Source of the DNA: JAEUHO01 sp046350655
Lineage (GTDB): Bacteria; Planctomycetota; PLA2; JAEUHO01
Direction: 5' to 3'
Assembly: GCA_046350655.1 (NCBI GenBank)
Contig: JAXMAB010000006.1
Coordinates: 310,001 to 374,000 of the forward strand
DNA: 64,000 bases
A program made the position numbers and the translations under genes. How positions within the stretch are numbered: position 1 is the first letter of the stretch; every line of letters starts with the position of its first letter. The notes below the pieces were generated by a model. It was not told where the DNA came from, did not search any database, and saw nothing but the letters and a program-made list of their open reading frames with translations. Positions 49,461 through 57,672 of the stretch are shown one piece after another.

Positions 49461-51953
49461 GTGCCGACCGCCATCGTCCCCGTGCCTCGCCCCCGGTGCC
49501 CGCGCTCCCGGTCGGCCGGCTCCTCGTCCACGGTCCTCGTGGCGGGGGTCGCGCTCGTCCTCCTCCTGCTGGCCGTCGGCCTGACGCTCGCGACCCGGCG
49601 CCGTCCGGCCCCGCAGACCGCGGCCGACGCCTGGTCCGTCATCCCGACGCCGCCCGCGGCCGCGCCGCGCACCGGGCCACGCGTCGTCGCCGACCGACCG
49701 CGCACCGCGCCCGCGACGTCGCCCGACCCCGCGCCGTCCACGCCGCCCGCGCCGCCCCTTCCGCCGAGCGACCCGGACCCGCTGCCGCCGCCGCGCATCG
49801 ACCCCGAGGCGGTCGCGACCGCGCCTCCGCCCGTCGAGCCCGCGCCGACGCCCCCGCCGTCGACGTTCCCGCCGCCGCCGGCGGTGCCCGAGGCGCCCTC
49901 GGCACCCGCCCACCCGCCCGTGTCGCCGCCGCCCGCGGCGCCCGACGCCGCCCCCGTCGTCGCCCGCCCCGAGACGCCGACGCCCGCCCCCGACGCGTCG
50001 ACGCCCGGCCCCGACGCCACCCCGTCCGCGTCGGCCTCCGCGCCCGCCGCGGCGTCCGCCCCGACCGCGACCCCGCCGACCGCCACGCCGTCGGCGGCTT
50101 CGACCCCGCCGACCGCGGCACCGCCCACCGCGACGCCGCCGACCGCCTCGCCCCCGATCCTCGGCCACGAGCCCTTCCTCGTGCTCGTCGCCGGGCCCGA
50201 GATGTCCGCGGTCCGCGCCGACGCGAGCCGTCGCGCGCGCGACGCGGGTCTCGTCACGGCGCGCGCCGAGCCGTACGCGTTCGCGACGTCGCTCGACCAG
50301 GGCACGCTCCCGGACGTCGAGGTGCGGGCCGAGGCGGGCACGGTCCTGCTCGTGTCGGGCCCCGAGCCCGTCGTCGGCGCGGATCCCGTCGCCGACCTCG
50401 TGCCGCCCGTCCGCCTGCTCGGCCCGCTGCTCCGCGAGGTCCCGCTGCCCGTCCCGACCGCCGCGCACGGCGCCGCCGTCGTGGCCCTCGCCGCGATCCT
50501 CGCGGGCGACGGCCGCGCGGCGCTCGCGCAGCTCGACACCGTGCCCGCGCCGGCGACGCCGGGCGCGGCCGACCGCGGGCTGCGCCTGCTGCGCGCCGCC
50601 GCCTCGCTCGTCGCCCGCGACTTCCCCGCGGTCCACAAGGCCACGTTCGGCCTCGCGGAGGACCCGGCCCTCGGCCCCGCCGCGCGCGTGCTCACGGGCG
50701 CCGCGCTCCGCGCCGACCGCAACGCCGCGGAGGCGCTGCGCGACTTCGAGGCCGCGCTCGTCGCCCGACCCGACCTCTGGGTCGCGCGGCTCCTGCTCGC
50801 CGAGGCGTGCGAGACCGAGGAGCTGCAGTTCCCGGACCGCGCCGCCGCGGCCTACGCCGTCGTGCTGAAGGCCGCGCCCGACGAACCCGCGGCGCTCCTC
50901 GGCAACGCCTCCTACGTCGCCAAGTCCGACCGCGCGACCGCCCGCGCCCAGCTCGAGCGGCTCGTCGCGCGCGCCCCGGGCGCCGCGGGCGGGTGGCGCA
51001 TGCTCGCCTGGGTCCGCTCGGACGCCGGCACCTCCGAAGACCTTCAAGCCGCCGTCGTGGCGCTCGAGCACGTCGTCGCGATCGTCCCCGACGACGCGAG
51101 CGCGTGGGGCGACCTCGGCGGCGCGCGCTGGCGCTGGGCCGGCTCCGGCGGCGGCGCGTCCGCGATGCTCGGCGCCGCCGAGGCGTTCGCGCGCCAGACC
51201 GACCTCGCGCCGCTCGACGGCACCGCGTGGTTCCGCCGCGGCGCCGCGACGCACCAGGCCGCCCTCGACGGCCCCGCCGACGTCGACCCGACCGCGCTGC
51301 GCGCGCGCCTGCTCGAGGCCCGCACGTGTTACGCCCGCGCGCTCACCCTCGGCCTCCCGAAGGACCAGGCCGCGCGCGTCCACTTCAACCTCGGCCTCGT
51401 CACCGAGTACCTCCCGTCCGGCACGCCGCCGACGGCGGGCGTCGCCTCGACCGCCGCCGCCGCGTACGAGGCCGCCCTCGCCGCCGACCCCACGTACGGG
51501 CCCGCGGCCTTCGCGCTCGTCGCCGCGCGCGTCGCGGAGCGCGACGGCGCCGCCGCGGAGAAGGCGCTCGCCCGCGCGCCCGCGTCCGACACCGACGAGA
51601 CGAAGCGCGAGCGCGCCGTGCTCGAGGCCGCCGCCGCCTGGGCGCGCAACGACCCCGCGCGCGCGAAGACGCTCCTCACGGGCCCCGCCGGCGTCGCCGC
51701 CGAGGGCACCGACCCCGTCGCCCCGCTCGCGCGCGCGCTGCTCGTGCTCGGCTACCGCCGCGCCACGCTGACCGTGCTCTCCGGCGAGACGCGCGACCCC
51801 GCGCGCCTCGCGCTGCGCGTGCGCGCGTACGCGGCGCTCAAGGACGCCGAGGCCGTGAAGGCCGAGCTCGTCCGCCTCCGCGAGGTCGACCCCACGACGG
51901 CGGCCGACCTCGCCAAACGCGATCCCCTCGTCGCGTCCGTCGCGTCGCGCTGA
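49461..51953 (+). CDS. Membrane-anchored TPR protein with Pro/Ala/Thr-rich linker
   Basis: 830 residues. A single N-terminal helix (STVLVAGVALVLLLLAVGLTLA) is followed by a 190-residue Pro/Ala/Thr linker (PTATPPTATPS...) and then TPR-type helical repeats to the C-terminus (ALRDFEAALVARPDLWVARLLLAEA, AARVHFNLGLVTEYLPSG, AAYEAALAADPTYGPAAFALV). It probably reaches into the periplasm as a scaffold. It is divergent from the ATP synthase operon; no functional link is evident. Confidence 0.75.
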   Translation: MPTAIVPVPRPRCPRSRSAGSSSTVLVAGVALVLLLLAVGLTLATRRRPAPQTAADAWSVIPTPPAAAPRTGPRVVADRPRTAPATSPDPAPSTPPAPPLPPSDPDPLPPPRIDPEAVATAPPPVEPAPTPPPSTFPPPPAVPEAPSAPAHPPVSPPPAAPDAAPVVARPETPTPAPDASTPGPDATPSASASAPAAASAPTATPPTATPSAASTPPTAAPPTATPPTASPPILGHEPFLVLVAGPEMSAVRADASRRARDAGLVTARAEPYAFATSLDQGTLPDVEVRAEAGTVLLVSGPEPVVGADPVADLVPPVRLLGPLLREVPLPVPTAAHGAAVVALAAILAGDGRAALAQLDTVPAPATPGAADRGLRLLRAAASLVARDFPAVHKATFGLAEDPALGPAARVLTGAALRADRNAAEALRDFEAALVARPDLWVARLLLAEACETEELQFPDRAAAAYAVVLKAAPDEPAALLGNASYVAKSDRATARAQLERLVARAPGAAGGWRMLAWVRSDAGTSEDLQAAVVALEHVVAIVPDDASAWGDLGGARWRWAGSGGGASAMLGAAEAFARQTDLAPLDGTAWFRRGAATHQAALDGPADVDPTALRARLLEARTCYARALTLGLPKDQAARVHFNLGLVTEYLPSGTPPTAGVASTAAAAYEAALAADPTYGPAAFALVAARVAERDGAAAEKALARAPASDTDETKRERAVLEAAAAWARNDPARAKTLLTGPAGVAAEGTDPVAPLARALLVLGYRRATLTVLSGETRDPARLALRVRAYAALKDAEAVKAELVRLREVDPTTAADLAKRDPLVASVASR

Positions 51954-51989
51954 CGTCGCGCGGCGACCTGCAGGGAGCGGTCGGGGTCC

Positions 51990-52029
51990 GGGACGGCGAG
52001 GCCCGGTGGCCGGCGGGCCTCGCGGTCCC
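51990..52029. repeat. Inverted pair of the dispersed repeat forming a 16-bp hairpin
   Basis: GGGACGGCGAGGCCCG and CGGGCCTCGCGGTCCC face each other across 8 nt, pairing at 15 of 16 positions. It lies between convergent genes and could terminate both. This is the only place where two complete half-sites face each other, so it may show the full element. Confidence 0.75.
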
Positions 52030-52118
52030 GGAGCGTGCCCTGGGCCCGGGCTCCCCCGCGTCGGCCGAGGGCGCCGCGTCGGAGGACGGCGGTGCGTCGA
52101 ACGGTCGCCTGCGCGTCG

Positions 52119-52712
52119 TCAGGCGACGACGAACGTCGCGCCCGCGGCGGGCACGCCCTCGAGCGCGAGGACACACGTCTGGCCGGAGGCGAGCGGGCCC
52201 ACGCCCTCGGGCGTGCCCGTGTAGATCAGGTCGCCGGTCCGCAGGCCGAACGTGCGGTCGAGGTCGAGCAGCAGCGCGGCGATCGGCGTGAGCATGTCGG
52301 CGGTCGCGCCGCGCTGCTTCACGACGCCGTCGATCGTCAGGGAGAACGAGAGGCGGTCGAGCGGCGGGACCGCGGCGACGGGCACGAACGGGCCCACGGG
52401 CGCGGAGCCCGCGAAGCCCTTCGCGCGCGCCCACGGGAGGCCGGCCTTCTTCGCGGCGGCCTGGCGCGGGCGGTCCGTGAGGTCGAGGCCGAGCGCGATC
52501 GCGTCGGCCGTGGCGCCGGGGCCCACGCGCACGACCACCTCGGCCTCGTGGTGGATCTCGGTGCCCGCGGGGAGGCGCAGGGGGCCCGGCGCGGCCACGA
52601 GCGCCTGCCACGGCTTCAGGAAGACGACGACCTCGGGGTCGGCGGTGGGCGCGCCGCCCATCTCCTTGTTGTGCGCGGCGTAGTTGCGGCCGATGCAGAA
52701 GATCGTGGGCAT
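52119..52712 (-). CDS. Fumarylacetoacetate hydrolase (FAH) family protein
   Basis: 197 residues. IFCIGRNYAAHNKEMG is the family start, HHEAEVVVRVG supplies the metal-binding Glu residues, and RTGDLIYTGTPEGVGPL is the C-terminal motif. Small FAH proteins act as acylpyruvate hydrolases or oxaloacetate decarboxylases and isomerases; the exact substrate cannot be assigned. The start at 52712 is fixed by the motif; the longer open frame upstream is shadow. Confidence 0.85.
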   Translation of the reverse strand: MPTIFCIGRNYAAHNKEMGGAPTADPEVVVFLKPWQALVAAPGPLRLPAGTEIHHEAEVVVRVGPGATADAIALGLDLTDRPRQAAAKKAGLPWARAKGFAGSAPVGPFVPVAAVPPLDRLSFSLTIDGVVKQRGATADMLTPIAALLLDLDRTFGLRTGDLIYTGTPEGVGPLASGQTCVLALEGVPAAGATFVVA

Positions 52713-52826
52713 GGACGGATTGTGCCGTCCGGGGTCGCCGGTGTCGCGGGTGGTACGCTCCGGCGGTGAGACGGCGGGCGGGCATCCGGCGCGGGTCCGG
52801 GGCCGTACCGTACGTCGAACGCTCCC

Positions 52827-53397
52827 ATGGGCGACCCCACCCCCGACGCCGACCTGCTCCGCGCGATCGCCGCGGGCGACGAGGCCGCGCTTGCGCGCGC
52901 CTACGACGCCCACGGCGGCCTCGTGTTCGCGCTGGCCCAGCGGGTGCTGCGGCGCCCCGAGGAGGCCGAAGAGGTCCTGCAGGACGTGTTCTTGACGCTC
53001 TGGCGCACCGCCGACCGCTTCGACGCCGCCCGCGGCAGCCTCGTCGCGTGGCTCGCGACGATGGCGCCGCCACCGCGCCATCGACCGGCTGCGCGCGCGC
53101 GCCGCGCGGCCGGACACGGTCGCCGCCGACGTCGAGCCCGTGGCGCCCGCGTCCCCGGCGCCGTCGCCGGCGGAGCGCGCCGGCCACGCCGAGGACGCGG
53201 CCCGCGCGCGCGAGGCCCTGGCGTCGCTCCCGCCCGCGGAGCGCCGCGCGCTCGAGCTCGCCTACTTCGGCGGGCTCTCCCAGACCGAGATCGCCGCGAC
53301 GACCGGCGAGCCCCTCGGCACCGTGAAGGGCCGCACGCGCAACGCGCTCTCGCGCCTGCGCGGGCTCCTGCCCCGATCGCTCGGAGGTGTCGCATGA
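52827..53397 (+). CDS. ECF-type RNA polymerase sigma factor, split by a one-base insertion
   Basis: Region 2 is in the first frame (ARAYDAHGGLVFALAQRVL, EEAEEVLQDVFLTLWRTADRFDAARGSLVAWLATMA) and region 4 in the next (RHRAIDRLRARAAR..., SLPPAERRALELAYFGGLSQTEIAATTGEPLGTVKGRTRNALSRLRGLL). Removing one C at 53067/53068 joins ATG-GCG to CGC-CAC-CGC and restores a normal SigK-type factor of about 189 residues. The stop overlaps the anti-sigma start (ATGA), as expected for an intact operon. It is either an assembly error or a very young mutation. Confidence 0.75.
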
Positions 53398-54197
53398 CCC
53401 ACGACGATCTCGTCGAGCGGTTCGCGCTCCACCTGCTCGGCGCCCTCGAGGGCGACGAGGCCCGCGCGATGGCGGCCCGCGCCGCCGCGCCCTCGCCCGA
53501 CGACGCGGAGGCGCTCCGCGCCGCGACCGAGCTCGTCGCGAGCGTGGGCCGCGCCACGCCGCCCGTCGCGCCGCCCGCCGGCGCGCGGGCCGCGCTGCTC
53601 CGGCGCGCGCGGGCCGCGCGGCCCGACGGGGCGCCCGCGTCCGACGGCGGGGCCGCGTCCGCGGGGCCCGCGCTCGACTCGCGGCGCGCGCCGGGCTCGG
53701 CCGCGCCGGCCGAGGGCGCGGGCCGTCCGTCGAAGTGGGGCCTCGTGGGCCTCGCGGGCCTCTTCCTGCTGCTCGCGGGCCTCCAGATCTTCAGCGTGCT
53801 GACGAAGAACGCGGCCGTCAACGCGCAGGACGACGTCATCGGCCCGCTCACGGACCCCGAGGTCGAGCGCTGGGTCCTCGGCTCGACGGACCCGGCCAAC
53901 CCGCGCCCCGTCGCCGTCGCGTTCCACGACACGGCGCACCGGCGCATCCTCGTGCGCGGCCCGAGGCTGCCGGCCCTCGAGGCCGGGCAGGTGTACGTGC
54001 TCTGGGCCCTCGACCGCCGCGACGACGGGAAGTCCCCGCGCAACCTGATGGCGTTCCGCGGCGGGGGACCCGTGATCGACGCGGTCGTCTCCGACGCGGT
54101 CGCGCCGGCGGCGCTCAAGGCCCTCGCGATCAGCATCGAGCGCGACCCGAAGACCGCCGTGCCGACGCAGGTGGTCGCCGCGGGCGGCGCGCCCTGA
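53394..54197 (+). CDS. Anti-sigma factor, RskA-like
   Basis: 267 residues. A cytoplasmic zinc-less anti-sigma segment (DDLVERFALHLLGALEGDEARAM) is followed by an Ala-rich linker, one membrane helix (WGLVGLAGLFLLLAGLQIFSVL) and an extracytoplasmic domain with the RskA pattern (PRLPALEAGQVYVLWALDRRDDGK, ...TQVVAAGG). It should hold the adjacent sigma factor inactive until an envelope signal arrives. GGAGGT lies 5 nt upstream of ATG 53394. Confidence 0.82.
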   Translation: MTHDDLVERFALHLLGALEGDEARAMAARAAAPSPDDAEALRAATELVASVGRATPPVAPPAGARAALLRRARAARPDGAPASDGGAASAGPALDSRRAPGSAAPAEGAGRPSKWGLVGLAGLFLLLAGLQIFSVLTKNAAVNAQDDVIGPLTDPEVERWVLGSTDPANPRPVAVAFHDTAHRRILVRGPRLPALEAGQVYVLWALDRRDDGKSPRNLMAFRGGGPVIDAVVSDAVAPAALKALAISIERDPKTAVPTQVVAAGGAP

Positions 54198-54243
54198 CGG
54201 CCCCCCGGGACGGCGCGGGCGTTCCGTTTCGCCCCGGCGACCG

Positions 54244-54249
54244 TAGGAT
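54244..54249 (+). promoter_or_regulatory. -10-like box TAGGAT of the thioredoxin-TPR gene
   Basis: Thirty-seven nucleotides before ATG 54287. Confidence 0.35.
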
Positions 54250-54286
54250 CGGCCCCGGCGCGCACGGCGCGCGCCGAGGGTCGTTC

Positions 54287-55675
54287 ATGGGTCGCCTCGC
54301 CCGCTCGTTGGCCGGATGGGTCGCCGGTTGCGCCGTCGCGCTCGCGTCCGCCGCGACCGCGCGCGCCGACGGGCTCGTCTTCCAGCCGCCGACGGCGACG
54401 CTCGCGTCCGCCCTCGAGCGCGCGAAGGCCGCCGACGTGCTCGTCCTCGTCGACCTCGTGACGCCCACCTGCCGCTGGTGCAAGGTGCTCGAGCGCGAGA
54501 CGTTCCCGGACCCGCGCGTGGGGGAGGCCCTCGGCCCGACGCTGTGCCTGCAGGTCGAGGCGGGCTCGCCGGAGGGCGCCGACCTCGTGCGTCGCTTCGG
54601 CGTGCGCGGCTACCCGACGATCCTCTTCCTCGACGGCGACGGCCGCGAGGTCGACCGCGTCGTCGGCTTCCTCGGGCCGGAGCGGTTCGCGGCCGAGGTC
54701 GCGCGCGTCCGTCGCGGCGACGGGACCCTGCGCAGCCTGCGCCTCGCGCACGAGGCCGACCCGGCGGCCGCCGGGCCCGCCGTCGCGTACGCGCGCCGCC
54801 TCGTGAAGGTCGGCGAGACGGGCGCCGCGCGCGCGCTCCTCACCGCCGTCGCCGACGCGACGCCCGGCGACGCGACCGTGAAGCCCGCCGCGCTCCTCGG
54901 CCTCGCCGAGCTCTCGCTGCGGCTCGACGACGACGCGAAGGCCCTCGCGTACGCGGCGCGCGTGACCGACGAGTTCGCGGCGTCGAAGGAGGCCGCCGAC
55001 GCGTGGCTGCTGCGCGTGCAGGTGCACGCGGGCAGGGCGAGGTCGAGACGGCGCTCGCGGAGGTCGTGAAGGCCCGCGCCGCCGTACGCGACGACGCCGA
55101 CGTCGTCGCGCTCGAGACCACCGCGTTCTGGCTCCACCGCCGCCGCACGGAGACGACGCTCGTCCGCTGGGGCGAACGCGCGCTCGCCGCGGCCGACGGC
55201 GACGCGCTGCACCGCGCGGCGCGCGCGGCCCTCGAGGCGCGGCTCGTGCTCGGCACCGCGCTGCGCTGGGTCGAGGCCGCGGCCGACCTCTCGCGACGCG
55301 ACCCCGAGGTGCTCGCCACGTGGGCCGAGCTGCTCGCCGAGACGGGCAACGACGAGAAGGCCCTCGCCGTGGGACGCGAGGCCCTGCGCGGCGTGCGCGA
55401 CGGCGACGCGCGCACGAAGCTCGAGGCGGTCCTCGCGCGGCTCTCGCGGTGCGCCCCGCGGGCGACCGGGCCTCGCGGTCCGCGCCCCGACCGCGCCCCG
55501 CGGCGACGCCCCCGACGGCGACCGCGTCCCCGACGCGCGCCGCCGCCGCCCCCGCGCCGCCTCCCGCCCCGCCCCCGCGCCCGAGCCGGGCACGCCGTGC
55601 CCCGACCCGCAGCGTTGCTGCGCCGAGCCCGCGCCGTCGCCGATCGCGTCGGCCTCCGCCCCGCGGTGCCGATGA
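54287..55675 (+). CDS. Periplasmic thioredoxin-TPR protein, frameshifted
   Basis: A signal peptide is followed by a thioredoxin fold with the active CRWC at 62-65 (TPTCRWCKVLERETFPD) and the cis-Pro loop GVRGYPTILFLDGDG. TPR-like helices follow. Near 55034 the sequence reads GCG-GGC-AGG; one missing C (GCG-GGC-CAG-GGC-GAG-GTC) would continue as GQGEVETALAEVVKARAAV in the next frame. The frame with a good end (CPDPQRCCAEPAPSP, stop TGA 55673-55675 overlapping the next ATG) is the original one, so a second compensating shift lies in 55440-55580, around a dispersed-repeat copy. It likely reduces or holds disulfides in the envelope. Confidence 0.65.
55467..55476. repeat. Dispersed CGGGCCTCGC copy inside a frame-disturbed gene end
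   Basis: Sits in the Pro/Ala-rich tail of the thioredoxin-TPR gene, where the reading frame becomes uncertain. Confidence 0.45.
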
Positions 55676-56691
55676 CCGCGCGCCCGGTCCGCGCCCCGTG
55701 GCACTGGAAGGCCTGGTGGTGGCTCCAGTACGCCGTCGTGCGCGGCGCGGCGTTCCTCGTCGAGACGATCCCGCCGACGTTCGCGCAGCAGGCCGCGCGC
55801 GCGATCGGGCGCCTCTACTTCCGCATCGACGGCCCGCGGCGCCGCACGGCGATCGAGAACCTGCGCGTCGCGTTCGGCGACCGCTACGACGACGACGACC
55901 GCCGCCGGCTCGCGCTCGCGTCGTTCGAGCACGCGTTCGTGCTGCTGGTCGAGATCCTGCTGCGGCGGCGGCTGGTGCCGACGCTCCGCGAGTTCCGCGC
56001 GCGCACGCGCATCTTCGGCGACGAGGAGGCCGCGCGCGACGAGGTGCGGGCCGGCCGCGGGGGCTTCCTGCTGACCGCGCACTTCGGCTCGTGGGAGACC
56101 GCGGGCACGTACCTCGCCTACGAGCGCGTCCCGTTCACCGGGATCGCGCGGCCCGTGCCGAACCCGTACGTGCAGCGCTTCCTCATGAAGACGCGGCGCG
56201 AGGCGTACTCGGTGTTCGAGAAGACGGGCGCCGTCGACCAGAGCCTCAAGGTGATCCGCAAGGGCGGCTGGGTCGCGGTGCTCGGCGACCAGAACGCGGG
56301 CCGGCACGGCGTGTTCATCCCGTTCTTCGGCGTGCCCGCGAGCACCTACCCGTTCGTGGCCACGCTCGCGGCGATGTACGACCTCACGGTCTACTTCGGC
56401 GCGGCGATCCGCCGCGGCCCCGACTTCCGCTACGACTTCCACCTGCGCAAGTACGAGCCGCCCGCGGGCCTCGACCACGACGGCCGCCGCCTGCACCTCC
56501 TCGAGACCTACCACGCGTGGATCGAGGAGATGGTCGCGCTGGCCCCCGAGCAGTACCTGTGGATGCACCGCCGCTGGAAGACCCGGCCCATCGGCGAGGC
56601 GCCCGGGCCGCACCTCCCGCAGTACGACCACCGGGGCAAGCCCCCGCGGCGCCCCGCGCCCGTCCGGCGCCGCATCGGCAAGGTCAGCTAG
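55672..56691 (+). CDS. lpxL: Lipid A acyltransferase (LpxL/HtrB family)
   Basis: 339 residues. The catalytic HFGSWE (137-142, HX4E) is intact, and VLGDQNAGRHGVFIPFFGVPAST and YLWMHRRWKTRP are further family blocks. The N-terminal helix (WWWLQYAVVRGAAFL) anchors it in the inner membrane. It transfers a secondary fatty acyl chain to Kdo-lipid A. ATG 55672 overlaps the upstream stop (ATGA). The Kdo-kinase and heptose genes of this window act on the same molecule. Confidence 0.85.
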   Translation: MTARPVRAPWHWKAWWWLQYAVVRGAAFLVETIPPTFAQQAARAIGRLYFRIDGPRRRTAIENLRVAFGDRYDDDDRRRLALASFEHAFVLLVEILLRRRLVPTLREFRARTRIFGDEEAARDEVRAGRGGFLLTAHFGSWETAGTYLAYERVPFTGIARPVPNPYVQRFLMKTRREAYSVFEKTGAVDQSLKVIRKGGWVAVLGDQNAGRHGVFIPFFGVPASTYPFVATLAAMYDLTVYFGAAIRRGPDFRYDFHLRKYEPPAGLDHDGRRLHLLETYHAWIEEMVALAPEQYLWMHRRWKTRPIGEAPGPHLPQYDHRGKPPRRPAPVRRRIGKVS

Positions 56692-56703
56692 CCGACCTCC
56701 CGG

Positions 56704-56709
56704 TACGAT
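56704..56709 (+). promoter_or_regulatory. -10-like box TACGAT, leaderless spacing
   Basis: Six nucleotides before GTG 56716, the start of the operon with hldE. Confidence 0.45.
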
Positions 56710-56715
56710 CTCCCC

Positions 56716-57672
56716 GTGGCCACCCCGAACGACCCCGTGCCCTTCGACCTGTCGCGGTTCCGCACGCAGCCCCTCGAGGGCCGCGAGCACCGCGTCGAGA
56801 CCGACCGGTTCGCCCGCGCGGTCCCGCCCGACGCGTCCGTCGGCGCGTTCCTCGCGGGCCTGCCCGACTTCCTCGGCGCGCGGGCGCTCAAGGGCCTGGC
56901 GGGCGAGATCGCGCGCGCGCAACGCGAGGCCCGGCCCGTCCTGTGGGGCCTCGGCGGGCACGTCGTGAAGGTGGGCCTCGCGCCCGTGCTGCTCGACCTG
57001 ATGGAGCGCGGCTTCGCGACGGGGTTCGTGATGAACGGCGCGGCCGCGATCCACGACGCGGAGATCGCGCTGGTGGGCGCCACGAGCGAGGACGTCGCCG
57101 CCGGCATCTTCGACGGCGCGTACGGCAACGCCGACGACACCGGCATCCTCTTCGCCGAGGCGTCCGCCCGCGCGGCGCACGAGGGCATCGGCCTCGGGCC
57201 CGCCCTCGGCGACGCGTTGCTCGCGCGCAAGCCGCGCAACCCGCACCTCTCGCTGCTCTGCCGCGCGCGGCAGGCCGGCGTGCCGGTGACGGTGCACGTC
57301 GCCGTCGGCACCGACACCGTGCACATGCACCCGGCGTGCGACGGCGCGGCCGTGGGCGCCGCGACGCACCTCGACTTCCGCCGCCTCGCGACGCTCGTCG
57401 ACGGCATGGACGGCGGCGTCTACGTCAACGTGGGCTCGGCGGTGCTGCTGCCCGAGGTCTTCATGAAGGCGGTCACGGTCGTCCACAACGCGCAGCCCGG
57501 CCGTCGCGTGCGGATCAGCACGGGCAACCTCGACTTCCTCAAGCACTACCGGCCGCGCGTGAACGTGATCGAGCGGCCCGCCGTCGTCGGGTTCGAGCTC
57601 ACGGGCCACCACGAGCTGATGCTGCCGCTCCTGCGCGCGGCCGTGCTCGTCGCGGCGGGGGCCGTGCGGTGA
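56716..57672 (+). CDS. Deoxyhypusine synthase-like protein
   Basis: 318 residues. It keeps the deoxyhypusine synthase core: LWGLGGHVVKVGLAPVLLDLM, NGAAAIHDAEIAL, GATSEDVAAGIFDGAYG, VTVHVAVGTDTVHMHPACDGAA and STGNLDFLK. True hypusine modification of translation factors occurs in eukaryotes and archaea; bacterial relatives often act on other substrates (homospermidine-type chemistry or unknown). Its overlap with hldE (GTGA) suggests a partnership with heptose or surface-sugar metabolism, which is unusual. The motifs support the fold and NAD site only. Confidence 0.72.
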   Translation: MATPNDPVPFDLSRFRTQPLEGREHRVETDRFARAVPPDASVGAFLAGLPDFLGARALKGLAGEIARAQREARPVLWGLGGHVVKVGLAPVLLDLMERGFATGFVMNGAAAIHDAEIALVGATSEDVAAGIFDGAYGNADDTGILFAEASARAAHEGIGLGPALGDALLARKPRNPHLSLLCRARQAGVPVTVHVAVGTDTVHMHPACDGAAVGAATHLDFRRLATLVDGMDGGVYVNVGSAVLLPEVFMKAVTVVHNAQPGRRVRISTGNLDFLKHYRPRVNVIERPAVVGFELTGHHELMLPLLRAAVLVAAGAVR

